A stretch of 12,961 nt of DNA from Mesoaciditogaceae bacterium (GTDB taxonomy: Bacteria > Thermotogota > Thermotogae > Mesoaciditogales > Mesoaciditogaceae), in the NCBI GenBank assembly GCA_015486145.1, contig WFSH01000058.1, positions 1 to 12,961 on the forward strand. The letters are read 5' to 3'. The translations under genes and the position numbers were made by a program. A model generated the notes under the pieces. It did not search any database, was not told where the DNA came from, and saw nothing but the letters and a program-made list of their open reading frames with translations. Of the stretch, positions 6,062 to 12,961 are shown piece by piece; the first letter of the stretch is position 1, and every line of letters starts with the position of its first letter.

Positions 6062-7383
6062 TCACGTAGATACTCGGAAAGCACCTTCAATGAAAGATGC
6101 TTTTTGGCTAAGTAAAAATTGTTGTCAAGCATCTGTGACGTCATTTCTTTATCCAAAAAAGCGTCACAAAGCTTTTGTGAAGCCTGAGAGATTTTTGTTT
6201 CATTCACACTGGCAAAACCATCATTCATCGTGAATTTGTCACCCAAAGATATACTCCAAAACTTCAATGGTTTTATGTCGCTCTTAAAAACTGGATATTC
6301 GAAAACTATCACCGGTAATTTTGCAAAGATCGCCTCTATAAATTGATTGCCCCATCCTTCTTTGATGCTTGTATAAGTCACAGCGTCGGCTATTGTATAG
6401 GCATCCCACAAAGAATAGATTTTTTCATCGTTGGTTTCGCGTTTTCCACCTATAAATTCGTATCCCAGTATGAGCTTTACATGTTTTGAACAAGCGTAAT
6501 TTTGCAACTTTTCAAGATATTCTAAACTGTCTGATTCAGGAGAACCAGCAAGAAACAAAATTACACGGGAATCATTCTGTATTTTTCTCCCATTGTAGAT
6601 ATCGTTTCCGATCAATTTAGAGAGGCAACAATTCTGAAATTCAGCAACGAAATCTACGGCAAGTTCTATCGCTTTTCTTTTGATGATTCGTGTGGCTTGT
6701 AAAAAAACGATGTCTTTTTCTGATATACCAAATGCTTTCCTCATATTTGCATTAAAGCTGTCCTTTATCCATTGCTCTTGTTCAAAATCAAAAACGTTTG
6801 GTATCACTTTTGCGTTCACTTTTTTTCTTTTTTTTAGTTCAGTTTGAGCGATCTTGTTGATCACCACGTGTTTCATGTTGAGATCATCTGGAGGGAAATA
6901 TCGTGTAAGTGTATTCACGACAAATTTGCAAGTTGGGTGTGAGTAACGTGCCCTTTCCCAGTAAAAATCGTGATGATGGCCGATTACCCTTACTTTGAAG
7001 TTTTTCACAACGTTGTAAAAAGCAATGGAAGCAGCCAAATTGTGTCCAAGAGACCATAGATTGTTTACAACCAATAATTCTGGTTTCCACTTTCTCATGT
7101 ACGCGCTAACTTCATTTTCAATCTTTTGAGAGTAGGAAACGATCTCACTTTTCAAGTGTGATTCAGAAACGGAGAGTTTTTCAAACGCTTGGGAGTGAAC
7201 TCGATCGTTTATCGGATGATCGTATTCCATTGAAGGCACGACAAAACCCTCTTTTTTACCCAAACTGCCCGCCATGTATTTAATTTTATGTCCCATGGTT
7301 TGAAAAACTTTTTCCCATTTTTCCATTTCAAGAGAAACACCATCTTTTTCACCAGCGCGAAAGTGAACTAAAATTATTCTCAT
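6052..7383 (-). CDS. GT4-family glycosyltransferase, possibly mannosylglucosylglycerate synthase type
   Basis: The 443-residue protein has the GT-B organisation of GT4 retaining glycosyltransferases. The N-terminal acceptor half contains HFRAGEKDGVSLEM and later VIGHHHDFYWERARYSHP. The C-terminal donor half has VIPNVFDF, VFLQATRIIKRKAIELA, LFLAGSPESDS and the EX7E signature in YTSIKEGWGNQFIEAIF (E342, E350), used to bind the nucleotide sugar. It is the last gene of the minus-strand operon; its ATG overlaps the regulator stop as ATGA. Next to a GT81/GT78-like enzyme it could add mannose to glucosylglycerate, as MggA/MggS do in Petrotoga; this is inference from context. The GT4 fold assignment itself is secure, the donor and acceptor are not. 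Confidence 0.8.
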   Translation of the reverse strand: MRIILVHFRAGEKDGVSLEMEKWEKVFQTMGHKIKYMAGSLGKKEGFVVPSMEYDHPINDRVHSQAFEKLSVSESHLKSEIVSYSQKIENEVSAYMRKWKPELLVVNNLWSLGHNLAASIAFYNVVKNFKVRVIGHHHDFYWERARYSHPTCKFVVNTLTRYFPPDDLNMKHVVINKIAQTELKKRKKVNAKVIPNVFDFEQEQWIKDSFNANMRKAFGISEKDIVFLQATRIIKRKAIELAVDFVAEFQNCCLSKLIGNDIYNGRKIQNDSRVILFLAGSPESDSLEYLEKLQNYACSKHVKLILGYEFIGGKRETNDEKIYSLWDAYTIADAVTYTSIKEGWGNQFIEAIFAKLPVIVFEYPVFKSDIKPLKFWSISLGDKFTMNDGFASVNETKISQASQKLCDAFLDKEMTSQMLDNNFYLAKKHLSLKVLSEYLREIL

Positions 7384-8219
7384 TTTTCAAACCTTTTTGG
7401 CTTTAAGATTTTATTGTACAGATTGTCTAAATGTGAGCTCATCTCTTTTTCCATTTTCGAAAGCACTGATCTGTACAAAACGTTCATCACGACGAATTCT
7501 CCAATTCTGTTGTTGAGAAAGTTTCCAAGATGTTCTTTGCCAGCAGCACAATATAAAGTAATGTCAGCAATTTCTGTTATTGGAGAATTAAGGCCAGCTG
7601 TGATCGCTATTGTTTTAGCACCTCTGTCTCGAGCAATTTCGAGAGATTTTACAGTATCTCTGATCGCTCCACTGTGACTGATGCCCACAACAACATCAAA
7701 TTTAGTAAGACCTGCACCAACCATGACCTGAGCGTGTGGATCGGAATAACTGACCGTGTGAAAACCTAAAATTGCAAATCTCAGACTGCCATCCTTTGCC
7801 ATAGGTGCCGATCTCCCAACGCCAAAAAAAAGGAGTCTCTTTGAATTTAGAATGATACTCACGCTTTTTTGCAATTTTTCCATGTCGAGTAATCGCCTCG
7901 TGTTTTCCAAAACTTCGATACTTTCATCAAAAATGGTGTCCACAAATCCAGAAAAATCCTTTCCGTTTTTTAAAGAGGCAAAGCTCCCAATAGGAGAAGT
8001 TAATTCTCTGGCAAGTGCTATTTTGAATTGTTGATATCCATCGAACCCGATTTTCCTGCATAATCGATAAATGGTTGCTTCACTCGATTTGCAATGCATA
8101 GAAAATTCAGTTATGCTGTAATGTATAACATCGTCTGGCCTCTTTATCACATAATCTGCCACTAACTTTTCGGACTCTCCCAAAGAATTGTATATTCCTT
8201 CAAGAACGGCTAAAATCAA
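7380..8219 (-). CDS. RpiR-family transcriptional regulator (HTH + SIS)
   Basis: The protein of about 279 residues has an N-terminal RpiR helix-turn-helix domain (LGESEKLVADYVIKRP, then SEATIYRLCRKIGFDGYQQFK) and a C-terminal SIS sugar-phosphate domain (SKRLLFFGVGRSA, VVVGISHSGAIRDTV, AKTIAITA). Such regulators sense phosphosugars and control nearby catabolic or transport genes. TTG 8219 is favoured: AGAGGTGG lies 5 bases before it, it overlaps the previous stop as TTGA, and it places the domain at the usual distance from the start. ATG 8246 (288 residues) is an alternative but has only a weak GAAAG upstream. The gene sits between the two glycosyltransferase genes. A palindrome in the operon promoter is its likely target. 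Confidence 0.88.
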   Translation of the reverse strand: MILAVLEGIYNSLGESEKLVADYVIKRPDDVIHYSITEFSMHCKSSEATIYRLCRKIGFDGYQQFKIALARELTSPIGSFASLKNGKDFSGFVDTIFDESIEVLENTRRLLDMEKLQKSVSIILNSKRLLFFGVGRSAPMAKDGSLRFAILGFHTVSYSDPHAQVMVGAGLTKFDVVVGISHSGAIRDTVKSLEIARDRGAKTIAITAGLNSPITEIADITLYCAAGKEHLGNFLNNRIGEFVVMNVLYRSVLSKMEKEMSSHLDNLYNKILKPKRFEK

Positions 8220-9427
8220 ACTTTCCACCTCTTTTTTAGATACCATTTTTGACTTTCGAATTTCTTAAGTTGGTTTTCTATCAATTCCTCCGCATATTCA
8301 TCTGATCTTCCAAGAGTTTCTTCAACGAACGAAGCCACCCGAGCAAAATACAACGGAACGAATGCACCTATCAATTCTTCTTTAAATTTTGATGTTTTGT
8401 ACTGACAGGCAAATTCATACACAATTCTTACCCAAGAATCATCATCAAGTATACCCCTTTTTTTAACACTTTTAAATATGTTATGTAACTCAGATGGCAA
8501 AATTGATGTGATGTATTCCCAATTTTTGTTCATTCCATTTCTTGAGACTCTTTTGAGGTTTTCAACATCAACATTTACGGGCTCTGGGGTGACATTCGGA
8601 ATGTCACCAAATATTGGTGCATTTTCAATTCCAATCTCTTTTTTTGTCCAAATATGCTCTTTTTTCTTCATAAGAGCAAACAATGTCCCAATTACTTGTT
8701 TGAACATAGGGCCTAGTTGCTTTCCCGGATCTTTTACATCGTGAATCTTCACTCCAAGCGCCGCTTGCCAAACAGGTTTATCGCCTTCACAAATGGCATT
8801 TGTCGTCATCCATATGTCTATACCAAACTTGGCAACGTCACTTTTCCAAATTTGGTGAGATTTTGATAGATATTTTTTTACCATCTCGAGACTTACACCG
8901 AAATCACCACCTATTGGTTGTCGCACTTTTTGACCATAAAGTACCGATGTTAAAGGATAGCAAATGTTATTGGTGATCGTGCCATCATACTTGTGACGAA
9001 CGTAATAGGGAGTAACATATGATGCTTTCCCTTCCGCAATTGGCTTTGTAAGTCTTTCTATCCACCATGGCTTTATACTTCGCAAATCAGAATCGACAAA
9101 CACGGTAACTGGCACGTTGAGAAAATCCGCTATCTCCATAATACTGCCCATGGCACTCCCTTTTCCAGAGATACCTTGGTACGTGTAAGCAATTTTATCA
9201 GAGACGGTTTCAACGCCGAGAAAAGTTTTCTTCGTATTATCATTGGAACTGCCATCCGCATTGACGATCAAACCTTTTCCTTTAAAATAATCTTGCACAC
9301 CTTGATCCACCATCTTTGCTACATGAGCTATGGTTGTTTCATTGTTATAGCTCGGAATTCCAACTATGATATCGTAAGATTTGCCTTTCAACTCACTTTT
9401 TAGTTCATTCGGAAACATATCGTTCAT
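8216..9427 (-). CDS. GT81/GT78-like glycosyltransferase (glucosyl/mannosylglycerate synthase type)
   Basis: The 403-residue GT-A enzyme starts YDIIVGIPSYNNETTI. It has NADGSSNDNT, a GKG at residues 88-90, the metal-binding DSD at 112-114 (VFVDSDL), RQPIGGDFGVS at about 169-179, FGIDIWMTTNAI near 201 and a possible metal ligand H229 in GVKIHDVKD. This order matches glucosyl-3-phosphoglycerate synthase (GT81) and mannosylglycerate synthase (GT78), which glycosylate glycerate or 3-phosphoglycerate to make compatible solutes. ATG 9427 has AGGAGG 8 bases upstream, overlapping the end of the permease gene; a longer frame from 9511 lies inside that gene. No phosphatase gene is nearby, which slightly favours unphosphorylated glycerate as acceptor. 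Donor sugar is undecided. Confidence 0.75.
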   Translation of the reverse strand: MNDMFPNELKSELKGKSYDIIVGIPSYNNETTIAHVAKMVDQGVQDYFKGKGLIVNADGSSNDNTKKTFLGVETVSDKIAYTYQGISGKGSAMGSIMEIADFLNVPVTVFVDSDLRSIKPWWIERLTKPIAEGKASYVTPYYVRHKYDGTITNNICYPLTSVLYGQKVRQPIGGDFGVSLEMVKKYLSKSHQIWKSDVAKFGIDIWMTTNAICEGDKPVWQAALGVKIHDVKDPGKQLGPMFKQVIGTLFALMKKKEHIWTKKEIGIENAPIFGDIPNVTPEPVNVDVENLKRVSRNGMNKNWEYITSILPSELHNIFKSVKKRGILDDDSWVRIVYEFACQYKTSKFKEELIGAFVPLYFARVASFVEETLGRSDEYAEELIENQLKKFESQKWYLKKRWKV

Positions 9428-9440
9428 AAATATTTCCTCC

Positions 9441-10409
9441 TCACTCTTTGACACCACCGGCTGTAAAACCAGCGGTAAGATACTTTTCCATAGCCATAAA
9501 CAACACGACAACTGGTACGGCTGTTATAACTGAGGCTGCCATCATTTTTGCCCATATAGCATGCTGGGAATTGAAAAGCTCGCTCAGTCCAACCGGCAAA
9601 GTGTAGTAGCCGGGAAAAGGTCTGATAAATATGGAAGCAAAGAGATATTCATTCCATCCTATCATAAAGGCGTATATGTACACCGTCACTATGGCAGGTA
9701 AAGAAAGGGGAACGACTATTCTCCAAATGGCTCCCACCCGTGTACAACCATCTATTATGGCTGCTTCTTCTATGGAATACGGTATCGTTCTGAAATAATT
9801 TCCAAGCATGTACAGAGAAACTGGCAAAGTTTGAAGCATGTAAATTATTAGCAACGACAGCATGGCTAAGTTTGGATTTGACGTCATGCCTATTTTTGCA
9901 AATATCTGGTAGAGCGGAACCATCAATATGGTTCCACCAAACAAGTACACCAACAGCACACCACGTTGAATAGTTCCACGTCCTGGATACCTAATCCTGC
10001 TGAAAGAATAAGCCCCTAAGATTGATACTATCAGGCTTAAAAAAGCTGCCAACCCAGCCAAAAATAAGCTGTTTTTGAAATACGTGAGAAATGGGAACTG
10101 ACTTTTTCTCTGTTCTTTGTATATCTTCTTCAAAACAGCTTCTCGCTGTGATTTTGGAAGAGTTTGGGCTAAATTGTAAAGTTCTTTTTGTTCATCAGAA
10201 AGCTTTTGCCTAATGGATTGTTTCAAGCCGAAAAGCTCTTCGTATTGGTTGAGTGTGAATTTTTGAAAGAATCCCGATTTCAACGCGTCGATATTGTATC
10301 TGAACGATATCGTCAGCATCCATGCAAAAGGATAGAAAACGAATATCACAAGTAATCCAACCAAAGTATAAAAACTTGCAGTCTTCCATACGCTCCTTTT
10401 TCTTACCAT
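9441..10409 (-). CDS. Sugar ABC transporter permease (MalG-like)
   Basis: The 322-residue inner-membrane protein has about six helices, starting with FYTLVGLLVIFVFYPFAWMLTISF. The cytoplasmic EAA loop reads EEAAIIDGCTRVGAIWRIVVPLSLPAI, the site that docks the ATPase. It belongs to the MalG/COG0395 type. Its first extracytoplasmic loop is unusually long: between helix 1 and the LTYFKNSLFLAG helix lies a charged segment of some 45 extra residues (KLSDEQKELYNLAQTL, then REAVLKKIYKEQRKSQ). The ATG overlaps the end of the other permease gene by 7 bases (ATGGTAA). It works with that permease, the binding protein and an ATPase encoded elsewhere. Confidence 0.92.
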   Translation of the reverse strand: MVRKRSVWKTASFYTLVGLLVIFVFYPFAWMLTISFRYNIDALKSGFFQKFTLNQYEELFGLKQSIRQKLSDEQKELYNLAQTLPKSQREAVLKKIYKEQRKSQFPFLTYFKNSLFLAGLAAFLSLIVSILGAYSFSRIRYPGRGTIQRGVLLVYLFGGTILMVPLYQIFAKIGMTSNPNLAMLSLLIIYMLQTLPVSLYMLGNYFRTIPYSIEEAAIIDGCTRVGAIWRIVVPLSLPAIVTVYIYAFMIGWNEYLFASIFIRPFPGYYTLPVGLSELFNSQHAIWAKMMAASVITAVPVVVLFMAMEKYLTAGFTAGGVKE

Positions 10410-11284
10410 TTCAACACCCTCTTTACATACACGGTGATCAAGCCGATCATGACTGCAAAAAGAATTGTAGCCGCCGAAGCAGCAATACCTTGATGAGGAA
10501 TACCGGCGAATGCCGTGTCATAAATGTATATTGGTAATGTGCCGGCAAATTTGGATAAAAGATAAACTTCATCGAACTTGTAAAAATTCCATATTCCTCT
10601 TAACAACGCGACTGAAGCTATGACAAAATAAAGTTCTGGTAGGGTAACACTCATGAATTTTCTCCACCAGTTCGCTCCGTCCATTTCAGCTGCTTCATAA
10701 AGCGAAGATGGAATAGATTGGAGCTTTGCCAATATCATGAGGTAAACGAAAGGAAAATTTCTCCATATGTTAAAGAAGCTCACAACAATGAAAGCGTTGT
10801 TTGGATTGTTTATTATATCCGTACCTGGATTCATCAAGTGTAAAGATGCTAAAAATTGTACTAGAGGGCCGTTTAGTGGGAGAAAAATATATTTCCATGC
10901 AAAAACACTTGATATGAGAGGTGTAACATATGGGAGCAATATCAAAGCTCTTACAGCGCTTCGCCCATAAAAATTTCTGTTCATCATTATGGCAACACCT
11001 AATCCAAGCAACATGCTTCCAATCACCGTTATTAGCGTGAACGCAATCGTCACCCAAAACGATCTCCAAAAGGCGGGATCACTCAGTATCCCAAAATAAT
11101 TTTTTAATCCCACGAATTGATTGGGAATGGCTGGATTTAAAGAGACTTTGAAAAAGCTCAAATATATGTTATAAACAGCCGGATACAAAATCAAAAGAGA
11201 AATTATTATGACCGTTGGAGCTATTAATTTCCAACCCAGTATGACCGTTTTACGTTCGAGAGTTCCAACTGGATAACTTTTCAT
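10403..11284 (-). CDS. Sugar ABC transporter permease (MalF-like)
   Basis: The 293-residue inner-membrane protein has about six helices. The first is LIAPTVIIISLLILYPAVYNIYLSFF, followed by NQFVGLKNYFGILSDPAFWRSFWVT, a typical COG1175 pattern. The EAA loop reads SLYEAAEMDGANWWRKFMSVTLPEL. It pairs with the MalG-like permease to form the channel of a carbohydrate importer. GGTGAGA lies just before ATG 11284. A 72-base gap with a strong hairpin separates it from the binding protein gene, so it is probably expressed at a lower level. Confidence 0.92.
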   Translation of the reverse strand: MKSYPVGTLERKTVILGWKLIAPTVIIISLLILYPAVYNIYLSFFKVSLNPAIPNQFVGLKNYFGILSDPAFWRSFWVTIAFTLITVIGSMLLGLGVAIMMNRNFYGRSAVRALILLPYVTPLISSVFAWKYIFLPLNGPLVQFLASLHLMNPGTDIINNPNNAFIVVSFFNIWRNFPFVYLMILAKLQSIPSSLYEAAEMDGANWWRKFMSVTLPELYFVIASVALLRGIWNFYKFDEVYLLSKFAGTLPIYIYDTAFAGIPHQGIAASAATILFAVMIGLITVYVKRVLKW

Positions 11285-11316
11285 ATTCTCACCACATTTT
11301 CAAAAATGTTGAACAA

Positions 11317-11340
11317 AAGGGTGACCAAGCGGTCACCCTT
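11317..11340 (-). terminator. Strong hairpin between binding-protein and permease genes
   Basis: A perfect 10-bp stem (11317-11326 with 11331-11340) closes a 4-base loop, and on the minus strand the stem ends in TTTTG. The U run is short, so it probably acts as a partial terminator or as a 3' stabiliser. Either would raise binding-protein mRNA above permease mRNA, a common arrangement in importer operons. Confidence 0.75.
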
Positions 11341-11356
11341 CCAAAAGAATTTAAAA

Positions 11357-12646
11357 TTATTTTCCAAGAACTCTTAGAGCTTCTTTTTGAGCCCATTTTG
11401 CGGTTTGTTCAGGTGTCCAATCGTTCGCAAACATGAGATTTATTGCTTTACCTATGACAAAATTTGCGGAAAGCTTTGACATCTGGGTAACTACCTTACC
11501 TTTGTAGAAATCAAATCTTTCAATGTTATCAAGAGCGGCTATGATGTTGGCAATTTTCTGAGCGCCATAACGCTTTAAAACAGGATTGTTCAAAAATTGT
11601 GGATTGGTAGCTATACTTTTTCGTGTAGGATTCATACCACCCGGTGCCATGTGAAGCCAGTAAATATAATTGTCCCCAGTCATCAAAAATTTCGCGAATT
11701 TCTCTGCTGCTGTTTTGTTCTTGGAAGAGCTCAGTATCCCAAGTCCCACGACTTGACCGTAAGATGATGTGTCAACGTTTATCATCTTATTGGCAAATCC
11801 TGTATTTTTTACCAGGTTCGGATCAAAGCTATGTATTCTGGATTCTTGAACGTCCTGAACGGCTATATCATCCATTATGTAAGTAGAATAGAATATCATG
11901 GCAGCTTTTCCGGAAAGATATCCTTTTAAAGCATCCAAAACCGTTGTAAAGCCAGGCATTGAATATTTCCCGAGCTCCTTGTAAAACTTAAATGCTTGGA
12001 TCATTTGAGGGGTATCCAAAGTAACATTTCCAGCAGCGTCAAATGGTCTTGCACCATTGGCCAACGCGACCTCGGTAAAGACTTGTTCAGAATAGTTATC
12101 AGCTTTTTTAGGTAAAACTATTCCATAAATACCCTTTGCCGGATCGTTCAATTCCTTTGCAGCCTCAAGAATGTTGTACCAAGATATTGGCGCAGCAAGA
12201 CCTTTTTTACTAAACCAATTTTTGTGATACCAAATCCCCTGTACCCATGCATGAAAGGGGATGCCGTAGTATTTACCATTTCCCGCATAAAGAAGTCTTT
12301 TGACGCCCGTGTATATATCACCAAAATCATTTATAACTTTTGCATTTAGTTTTGTGTCCATAAGTCCCTCGGTTCCGAGAAGCACGAGTGGTTCTATACC
12401 CGCTTCCATTATATCGGGTAAAGTTCCAGCAGCTTTGGAAGCAGCAAGTCTGGAAAACAGATCGTTTTCTTGCACGGGAACGACCTTAACGTTTATCCCT
12501 GTCTTGGCCTGAAAAATAGTTGCCAACGCTTGTATGCGTTGCATTCTGTTACTTTCGGTTTCTGTTGTCCAAAAAGTGATACTTTGAGCCAGTAGTCCCG
12601 TGATCGCCAAGGTTAATATTGCGATCACCAACAAACTTTTTTTCAT
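11357..12646 (-). CDS. Sugar ABC transporter substrate-binding protein
   Basis: The 429-residue extracytoplasmic protein captures a carbohydrate and delivers it to the two permeases. A signal peptide (MKKSLLVIAILTLAITGLLAQ) has a cleavage site near LLA-Q and no lipobox cysteine, so it is not a lipoprotein. The mature part starts SITFWTTETES and shows the extracellular solute-binding family 1 pattern: FQAKTGINVKVV, PDIMEAG, YYGIPFHAW, FLSGKAAMIF-like LSGKAAMIFYS and KFAKFLMTGDN near the C-terminus. ATG 12646 is chosen because AGGAGG lies 8 bases upstream and the signal peptide begins there; an in-frame extension to 12793 would add 49 non-family residues and cross the promoter. First gene of the operon; the ligand is unknown, with a glycosylglycerate or an oligosaccharide possible. 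Confidence 0.92.
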   Translation of the reverse strand: MKKSLLVIAILTLAITGLLAQSITFWTTETESNRMQRIQALATIFQAKTGINVKVVPVQENDLFSRLAASKAAGTLPDIMEAGIEPLVLLGTEGLMDTKLNAKVINDFGDIYTGVKRLLYAGNGKYYGIPFHAWVQGIWYHKNWFSKKGLAAPISWYNILEAAKELNDPAKGIYGIVLPKKADNYSEQVFTEVALANGARPFDAAGNVTLDTPQMIQAFKFYKELGKYSMPGFTTVLDALKGYLSGKAAMIFYSTYIMDDIAVQDVQESRIHSFDPNLVKNTGFANKMINVDTSSYGQVVGLGILSSSKNKTAAEKFAKFLMTGDNYIYWLHMAPGGMNPTRKSIATNPQFLNNPVLKRYGAQKIANIIAALDNIERFDFYKGKVVTQMSKLSANFVIGKAINLMFANDWTPEQTAKWAQKEALRVLGK

Positions 12647-12650
12647 GTTT

Positions 12651-12686
12651 AATCCCTCCTTGATTTTTATGTTCCCTTTCGGGATT
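12651..12686 (-). promoter_or_regulatory. Binding-protein leader with GAAA hairpin and possible alternative pairing
   Basis: In the minus-strand leader, TCCC and GGGA pair around a GAAA tetraloop (12684-12673). The AATCCC at 12686-12681 could instead pair with GGGATT at 12656-12651, which is part of the ribosome binding site (AGGAGGGATT). The two folds exclude each other. The stems are short, so a regulatory role is uncertain. Confidence 0.3.
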
Positions 12687-12727
12687 TTTTCTTTAATTTT
12701 GTAATTATGAAAAATATTTTCACCATA

Positions 12728-12756
12728 AGTATAAAACATTATTTCAATAATGTCAA
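12728..12756 (-). promoter_or_regulatory. Sigma-70 type promoter of the transport/glycosyltransferase operon
   Basis: On the minus strand TTGACA (12756-12751) and TATACT (12733-12728) are separated by exactly 17 bases. Transcription would start near 12721, leaving a leader of about 75 bases. This is the best promoter in the window. Confidence 0.8.
12736..12753. promoter_or_regulatory. Palindromic operator inside the promoter spacer
   Basis: ACATTAT (12736-12742) and ATAATGT (12747-12753) form a perfect 7-base inverted repeat around 4 bases. It fills the spacer and overlaps the -35 box by 3 bases, the ideal place for a repressor. The RpiR-family protein encoded in the same operon is the likely binder; the sequence was not compared with other sites. 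Confidence 0.55.
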
Positions 12757-12810
12757 ATGTTTTTTGCTCTTTAAATATCCCCATCATTTGCAAGATGTGT
12801 GAGTAATAGC

Positions 12811-12942
12811 CTGATGATGTCTTTTGAACTCATCAATGGTCATTCCGGCTCGGTGGCCGGAATGACAATTTTCACGACCAAAGCGATAGCTGCGAAGGAA
12901 GGCACAGGACGTGCTGAGAAAGCGAATCTAACAGGATGTTAG
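12811..12942 (-). repeat. Hairpin-rich repeat element, right copy (inverted to the left copy)
   Basis: Read on the minus strand it shows the same order as the left copy. H1 pairs CTAACA with TGTTAG (12928-12942) around 3 bases. The conserved 53-base core is at 12873-12925 (50 of 53 bases shared with 222-274). H3 is a perfect 11-bp hairpin at 12839-12866 around a 6-base loop. The part 12811-12865 is also related to 5866-5920. The element probably continues past the window edge. An open + strand frame through it (MSFELINGHSGSVAGM and on to a TAG at about 12940) is noted but not supported as a gene. Confidence 0.75.
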
Positions 12943-12961
12943 TATGCAGCGTGCTCTGTTA

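Noticed and set aside
6027..6233. + strand frame of 68 codons between the operons
   Set aside because: Most of it is antisense to the conserved C-terminal part of the GT4 gene and it lacks a ribosome binding site.
12647..12793. N-terminal extension of the binding protein
   Set aside because: It would precede a normal signal peptide and cover the promoter; the strong ribosome binding site is next to ATG 12646.

Overview
The window looks like chromosomal DNA of a fermentative, AT-leaning bacterium. The likeliest source is the Thermotogota, possibly a mesophilic or acid-tolerant lineage such as the Mesoaciditogales. That placement is inference: it rests on protein style (sugar ABC importers without a lipobox, a methylmalonyl-CoA decarboxylase module, a compatible-solute type glycosyltransferase) and not on a marker gene.

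Layout. Positions 1-780 are almost gene-free. They hold a possible end of an upstream gene, a terminator, a hairpin-rich repeat and the promoter and structured leader of the first operon. Positions 781-5843 (+ strand) form a six-gene operon: methylmalonyl-CoA epimerase, carboxyltransferase alpha subunit, a small OadG-like membrane subunit, a biotin carrier protein, a phosphate acyl(butyryl)transferase and diaminopimelate decarboxylase. The first five suit conversion of methylmalonyl-CoA to propionyl-CoA by a sodium-pump type decarboxylase, then recovery of the thioester as an acyl phosphate. The membrane beta subunit (OadB/MmdB), the mutase and an acyl kinase are not in the window.

Positions 6052-12646 (- strand) form a second operon, read right to left: sugar-binding protein, two ABC permeases, a GT81/GT78-like glycosyltransferase, an RpiR/SIS regulator and a GT4 glycosyltransferase. 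Genes overlap or nearly touch, except for a 72-base gap with a strong hairpin after the binding protein. A good promoter (TTGACA, 17 bases, TATACT) drives it, and an 18-base palindrome fills its spacer, a natural operator for the RpiR protein. A glycerate-type glucosyl/mannosyltransferase together with a GT4 enzyme suggests synthesis of a glycosylglycerate solute (glucosylglycerate to mannosylglucosylglycerate) combined with uptake of a sugar or of the solute. No ATPase subunit is present, so a shared one must be encoded elsewhere.

The 208 bases between the convergent operons hold no recognisable intact gene. They carry a degenerate copy of a repeat also found near the right end, inside a stop-free minus-strand frame. 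Inverted copies of a second repeat, made of small hairpins, lie near both ends (about 190-308 and 12839-12942), and their stems differ in sequence while still pairing.

The most unusual points are: a strong ribosome binding site 46 bases before the epimerase start with a 7-bp hairpin that would shorten the gap to 9 bases; the hairpin repeats with compensating stem changes; and the joint glycosyltransferase, importer and RpiR operon.
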